Positions 60,528-64,000 of a DNA stretch of 64,000 nucleotides are shown piece after piece. The DNA comes from Alphaproteobacteria bacterium (GTDB lineage Bacteria; Pseudomonadota; Alphaproteobacteria; Micavibrionales; Micavibrionaceae), in contig JAJFGQ010000084.1 in assembly GCA_021776075.1 (NCBI GenBank), positions 22,148-86,147 of the forward strand. Direction: 5' to 3'. The notes beneath the pieces are model-generated. The model was not told where the DNA came from, did not search any database, and saw only the letters and a program-made list of their open reading frames with translations. The number at the start of each line of letters is the position of its first letter. Position 1 is the first letter of the stretch. Position numbers and translations under genes: made by a program.

Positions 60528-61943
60528 ATGCCACAACCTCTTAAAAAAAACACAGAAACTACATTTCAAACGGTCTCTCCGGTAGACGGGCGCGTTTATT
60601 TGGAGCGGCCTTTAAACGGTCCGGCTGATATTGAACAGACGCTGGAGCTTGCAATAGAGGCGCAAAAAGAATGGCAATCTGTACCGTTAGAGACAAAACA
60701 ACGTATTTTAACGGCGGCGCTGGAAGCCCTTCTTTTGAAATCGGAGGAGATTGCCGAAGAGCTTTCATGGCAGATGGGACGGCCTATATCGCAAACCCCC
60801 CTTGAATTGCGGGGATTGGCGCAGCGTGCACGGGTTATGATTGATATGGCACCGCAAGCGCTGGCTGATATTGTTCCGCCTGAAAAAGAAGGGTTTAAAC
60901 GCTATATTAGACGCGTGCCATTGGGTGTCGTGGCTATCGTCGCGCCATGGAATTACCCGTATTTGACCTCTGTGAACGGTATATTTCCGGCGCTTCTAGC
61001 TGGTAATGCGGTTATCCTAAAGTCTTCTCACCAGACGCCACTTTGTGCAGACCGTTATGCGGAAGCTTTTGAGACCGCGGGATTGCTGGAAGGCGTATTC
61101 CAGTTTCTCGATCTGGATCATGAGAATACAGAATTACTGGTTGCTGATCCACGGGTTGATTTCGTGAATTTTACCGGATCTGTCAAGGGCGGCCATGCTA
61201 TTCAGAAAGTGATCAGCAACAAATTTATTTCTGCGGGGCTGGAGCTTGGCGGGAAAGACCCGGCTTATGTGCGGGCTGATGCTGATCTGGATAAAACGCT
61301 TGAAAGCCTTGTTGACGGTGCCTTTTTTAATAGTGGGCAATCCTGTTGCGGGATTGAGCGCATATATGTTCATGAGGGTCTTTATGATCGCTTTGTTGAT
61401 GGGGTTGTTGAGAAGACCTATCTGTATTGTTTAGGCAACCCACTGGACCCGGAAACAAATTTGGGGCCGATGATTCGCAATGATGCTGCCGATTTCGTAC
61501 GGGAACAAGTTGCAGAGGCTGTGCAACAGGGCGCAAAATCCTTGATTGATGAATCCCGGTTTCCGGAGAGCAAGCCCGGAACGCCTTATTTGGCGCCGCA
61601 AGTTCTGGTCAATGTGAATCATAACATGCGTGTCATGACGGAAGAAAATTTCGGTCCGGTTGTCGGTATTATGAAGGTTTCGTCCGATGAAGAAGCTCTT
61701 ACTTTGATGAATGACAGTGACTATGGTTTAACAGCTTCGTTCTGGACAAAAGATACAGATAAAGCAGAAGAATTGGCGCAGAACGCACAGGCCGGTACGG
61801 TTTTTGTAAATCGCTGCGATTACCTCGATCCGACGTTGGCTTGGACGGGTATAAAAAATTCCGGACGGGGCTGCACGCTTTCACTCGTCGGGTTTGAGTG
61901 CCTCACAAGGCCGAAAAGTTTTCACATACGTCAAAATTTATGA
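60528..61943 (+). CDS. NAD(P)-dependent aldehyde dehydrogenase
   Basis: A 471-residue enzyme of the ALDH superfamily. APWNYPYLTSVNGIFPALL and GNAVILKSSHQTP form the cofactor site, LELGGKDPAYV contains the general-base Glu, and FNSGQSCCGIERIYVHE the catalytic Cys. EENFGPVVGI is also present. It would oxidise an aldehyde, perhaps a gamma-glutamylated amino-aldehyde if it works with the ligase upstream. It starts 11 bases after that gene and ends 13 bases before the next. Confidence 0.93.
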   Translation: MPQPLKKNTETTFQTVSPVDGRVYLERPLNGPADIEQTLELAIEAQKEWQSVPLETKQRILTAALEALLLKSEEIAEELSWQMGRPISQTPLELRGLAQRARVMIDMAPQALADIVPPEKEGFKRYIRRVPLGVVAIVAPWNYPYLTSVNGIFPALLAGNAVILKSSHQTPLCADRYAEAFETAGLLEGVFQFLDLDHENTELLVADPRVDFVNFTGSVKGGHAIQKVISNKFISAGLELGGKDPAYVRADADLDKTLESLVDGAFFNSGQSCCGIERIYVHEGLYDRFVDGVVEKTYLYCLGNPLDPETNLGPMIRNDAADFVREQVAEAVQQGAKSLIDESRFPESKPGTPYLAPQVLVNVNHNMRVMTEENFGPVVGIMKVSSDEEALTLMNDSDYGLTASFWTKDTDKAEELAQNAQAGTVFVNRCDYLDPTLAWTGIKNSGRGCTLSLVGFECLTRPKSFHIRQNL

Positions 61944-61956
61944 TGGAGAATTGAAA

Positions 61957-63153
61957 ATGTCGGCAATGATTTCAGGAATTTCAGGTCAGTGGAACTATCC
62001 GACCAACATTATTTTTGGCCCCGGCACTATTCAAAAATTGCCAGAAGCTTGTCGAAAGCTTGGTATGAAAAAGCCGTTACTGATTACGGATGGCGGTTTG
62101 CGTGATAATGTCATTATTACGGCGGCATTGGAGATTAATAAAGAGGGCGGGCTGGAAACAGACCTGTTTGCTGATGTAAAAGGCAATCCAACGGGCCGTA
62201 ATGTTGATGATGGTGTCCATGCTTATAAAGAAGGTGGCTATGATGGTGTGATTGCCTTTGGTGGCGGTAGTGCTCTTGATGCGGCCAAGGCTGTGGCTTT
62301 GATGGTCGGGCAGAATCGGTCTCTGTGGGATTTTGAAGATACGAGCGATAACTGGGCCCGCGTGAATCAAGCGGGAATGGCGCCTGTTATTGCGGTTCCA
62401 ACTACTGCGGGAACGGGTGCGGAAGTCGGGCGGGCGAGCGTTATCCTGAATGAGGAAACGCATGAGAAAAAAATTATATTTCATCCCCACATGATGCCGG
62501 CGATGGTCATTGCGGATCCTGAATTAACAGTTGGGTTACCGCCACATATTACAGCAGCAACGGGTATTGATGCTTTTGTGCACGCTTTCGAAGCTTTTTG
62601 CGCACCGGGGTTTCATCCTATGGCTGACGGGATTGCTTTAGAGGCTATGCGGCTTGTTTCTCTTTATTTGCCACGTGCCTTTAAGAACGGCGCTGACATA
62701 GAGGCGCGTGCGAAAATGCTGGCGGCAGCCTCGATGGGGGCGACCGCCTTTCAAAAGGGGTTGGGAGGCGTACATGCCTTGGCCCATCCATTGGGGGCTG
62801 TGTATGACAAGCATCATGGTTTGTTGAATGCGATCTTGCTGCCCTATGTCATAATGCGCAATAGACCGGCAATCGAAGGCCAGATGGAACTTTTATCCCG
62901 TGTTTTGGAGCTTCCCGGTAGTGGATTTGATGCCGTTTTGGCATGGGTTCTGGAATTCAGGACAATATTAGGTATTCCGCATGCTCTTTCCGTTATTGGC
63001 CTTTCTGATGACAGAGTGCATGAAATAGGGCAAATGGCGGTTGTGGATCCATCTGCTGCGGGTAATCCCGTGAGATTAACGGCTGAGGATTACGCCAATA
63101 TTTTTGTAAAAGCTTTGAGAGGTGATTTATCGTTTCAAAAACAGGCTGCGTAA
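61957..63153 (+). CDS. Iron-containing (group III) alcohol dehydrogenase
   Basis: From the ATG at 61957 (GGAG eight bases upstream), 398 residues; a further in-frame 21 residues overlap the previous gene and are unlikely. The N-terminal Rossmann-like half has FGPGTIQKLPEA, VIAFGGGSALDAAKAVAL and PTTAGTGAEVGR. The metal ligands are in GIDAFVHAFEAF and HALAHPLGAVYDKHHGLLNA. Members oxidise alcohols or reduce aldehydes with NAD(P). As the third gene of the operon it may handle the alcohol form of the ALDH substrate. Confidence 0.92.
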   Translation: MSAMISGISGQWNYPTNIIFGPGTIQKLPEACRKLGMKKPLLITDGGLRDNVIITAALEINKEGGLETDLFADVKGNPTGRNVDDGVHAYKEGGYDGVIAFGGGSALDAAKAVALMVGQNRSLWDFEDTSDNWARVNQAGMAPVIAVPTTAGTGAEVGRASVILNEETHEKKIIFHPHMMPAMVIADPELTVGLPPHITAATGIDAFVHAFEAFCAPGFHPMADGIALEAMRLVSLYLPRAFKNGADIEARAKMLAAASMGATAFQKGLGGVHALAHPLGAVYDKHHGLLNAILLPYVIMRNRPAIEGQMELLSRVLELPGSGFDAVLAWVLEFRTILGIPHALSVIGLSDDRVHEIGQMAVVDPSAAGNPVRLTAEDYANIFVKALRGDLSFQKQAA

Positions 63154-63159
63154 ACCGTT

Positions 63160-63654
63160 TTATTGTTTAACCGCATTGATGGTGACTGTTCCTGTATAGG
63201 TCCCGGCTGTTTGATTGGCGCCAACATTCAGGGTTGCCCCAACAGGGACGCTAACAAAAAAGGCTGTTGTTGTCACTGTTGGCCCTCCGGCGTTCGTCAG
63301 GAGGTTAAAAGCGTTGACGGTCATGGTTTTACCGGTGGACGCACTCATTTTGTATGACGTTGCGGTTACGCTGATAATGACAGGCCTTAAAGGAAAAGTC
63401 TGCGTGACGTTACAACGCCCTCTGGCAAAAGGCGCGGCACTTGGCACAAGACAACCGCCGACAACGCGTGTATTATTGGGGCGGAGAAGAATTGTGCTGG
63501 CTGTTCCACATTGAATGGCACCGCCAAAATTCATTGGTTGAGGGCAGGATATGCTTTGCGCCCGCACTTGTTCAGGATGGATACCGGACAAAATAACAGC
63601 AGAAAGAGCAACAAGTATGCTTTCTTTTTTCCTGATGTTTTGTTTTTTTGGCAC
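63160..63654 (-). CDS. DUF4402-like secreted protein
   Basis: A 164-residue protein starting at GTG with AAGGAAAG upstream. A signal peptide (SILVALSAVILSGIHPEQVRAQ) precedes a beta-rich domain with three Cys (SISCPQPMNFG, AIQCGT, GGCLVP; a fourth in GRCNVT) and a Gly-rich end (VGATLNVGANQTAGTYTGTV) typical of DUF4402, a surface/fimbria-like family. It is probably periplasmic or on the surface. Function unknown. Its stop is 6 bases from that of the alcohol dehydrogenase gene. Confidence 0.75.
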   Translation of the reverse strand: MPKKQNIRKKESILVALSAVILSGIHPEQVRAQSISCPQPMNFGGAIQCGTASTILLRPNNTRVVGGCLVPSAAPFARGRCNVTQTFPLRPVIISVTATSYKMSASTGKTMTVNAFNLLTNAGGPTVTTTAFFVSVPVGATLNVGANQTAGTYTGTVTINAVKQ

Positions 63655-64000
63655 ACGCTTTCCTTACAACTATAGATATCATCTGGATCATCTAAATGGA
63701 GACAGGTTACATGCTAGCAATTCCCATTATAGGAAGCAATTGTAAAAAAATTAACCCGTGTGGCTGTTGATAAAAAATAGCATTAATCCAGGAACTTTTT
63801 ATAAGCATAATCAATAAAATAGTAATGCATACAATTTTATATAAAGTTAGTCTTTTCGTAATATGCTTGTGTCAAAATGAGAGAATAAGGGTGTTGTTAA
63901 TCAACATCTTATGCAAAAGGTTAGGTTTGTTAACAGTAAAAGACGGTAAAACAGAGTGAATAGATTTTTTGTCACGATAGATGCCAGTGCCTTTTACGGC
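63655..64000. other. AT-rich end region
   Basis: Nothing convincing is seen in these 346 bases apart from the final possible start. A short palindrome, TGTTGTTAATCAACA, lies near 63892-63906. A promoter for the gene at the edge may be present, but no clear match to consensus was found. Confidence 0.4.
63956..64000 (+). CDS. Possible start of a gene running off the end
   Basis: A GTG at 63956 opens a frame that stays open to the last base (reading MNRFFVTIDASAFYG). Only 15 residues are visible and the ribosome-binding site is weak, so this may be chance. Confidence 0.2.
   Translation, partial: MNRFFVTIDASAFYG

Overview
The window is a stretch of bacterial chromosome with moderate GC content. 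Its housekeeping genes point to a flagellated alphaproteobacterium: the rpmH-rnpA-yidD-yidC-engB run, an RNase E whose S1 domain carries a large acidic/RG-rich insertion, a DUF1674 protein, the def-fmt pair, and flgK/flgL. A Micavibrionales-like lineage is a reasonable guess, but nothing here proves it. I see no rRNA, tRNA, insertion sequence or CRISPR array.

Region 1 (1-26430) is a type IVB (Dot/Icm, I-type) secretion locus. Its gene order follows, as I remember it, the transfer region of IncI plasmids: end of dotC (traI), dotB (traJ), icmT (traK), a two-domain TcpQ-like protein at the traL position, icmL (traM), icmK/dotH (traN), icmE/dotG (traO), icmG/dotF (traP), two IcmC/DotE-type membrane proteins (traQ/traR), icmJ/dotN (traT), icmB/dotO (traU), and an unassigned membrane-anchored protein (traV position). 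DotG is short (412 aa), as in IncI TraO and unlike Legionella. The locus is split by a block on the opposite strand holding flgL, flgK and, most strikingly, five tandem paralogous secreted proteins (6986-15131). I cannot assign these to a known family. Four share a C-x2-C-x-C-V-x3-H motif at the predicted start of the mature protein. The fifth has that part replaced by a long repeat domain. They are the best candidate here for an undescribed component of the secretion apparatus.

Region 2 (26570-32479) holds thpR, small unknown genes, a three-gene unknown cluster (27730-29782) that could encode secretion substrates, a UbiH-family hydroxylase, a small beta-barrel protein and another unknown. 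Region 3 (32637-53355) is mostly housekeeping: rpmH-rnpA-yidD-yidC-engB, rmuC, def-fmt, xth, a ceramidase-family membrane hydrolase, a thermonuclease homologue, an MFS transporter and GNAT pair, rne with a structured leader, an aminotransferase, a glycosyltransferase, DUF1674, chorismate mutase, rsmB and an exported ankyrin protein. A strong terminator at 48345-48372 has no gene in front of it.

Region 4 (53422-58459) is a three-gene minus-strand operon: a coiled-coil protein, a ClpB-like AAA+ ATPase with a dead first ATPase domain, and a membrane-anchored unknown. Region 5 (59056-63153) is an operon of a glutamine-synthetase-family ligase, an aldehyde dehydrogenase and an iron-type alcohol dehydrogenase, suggesting amine or alcohol catabolism through gamma-glutamylated intermediates. 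The window ends with a DUF4402-like secreted protein and an AT-rich stretch.
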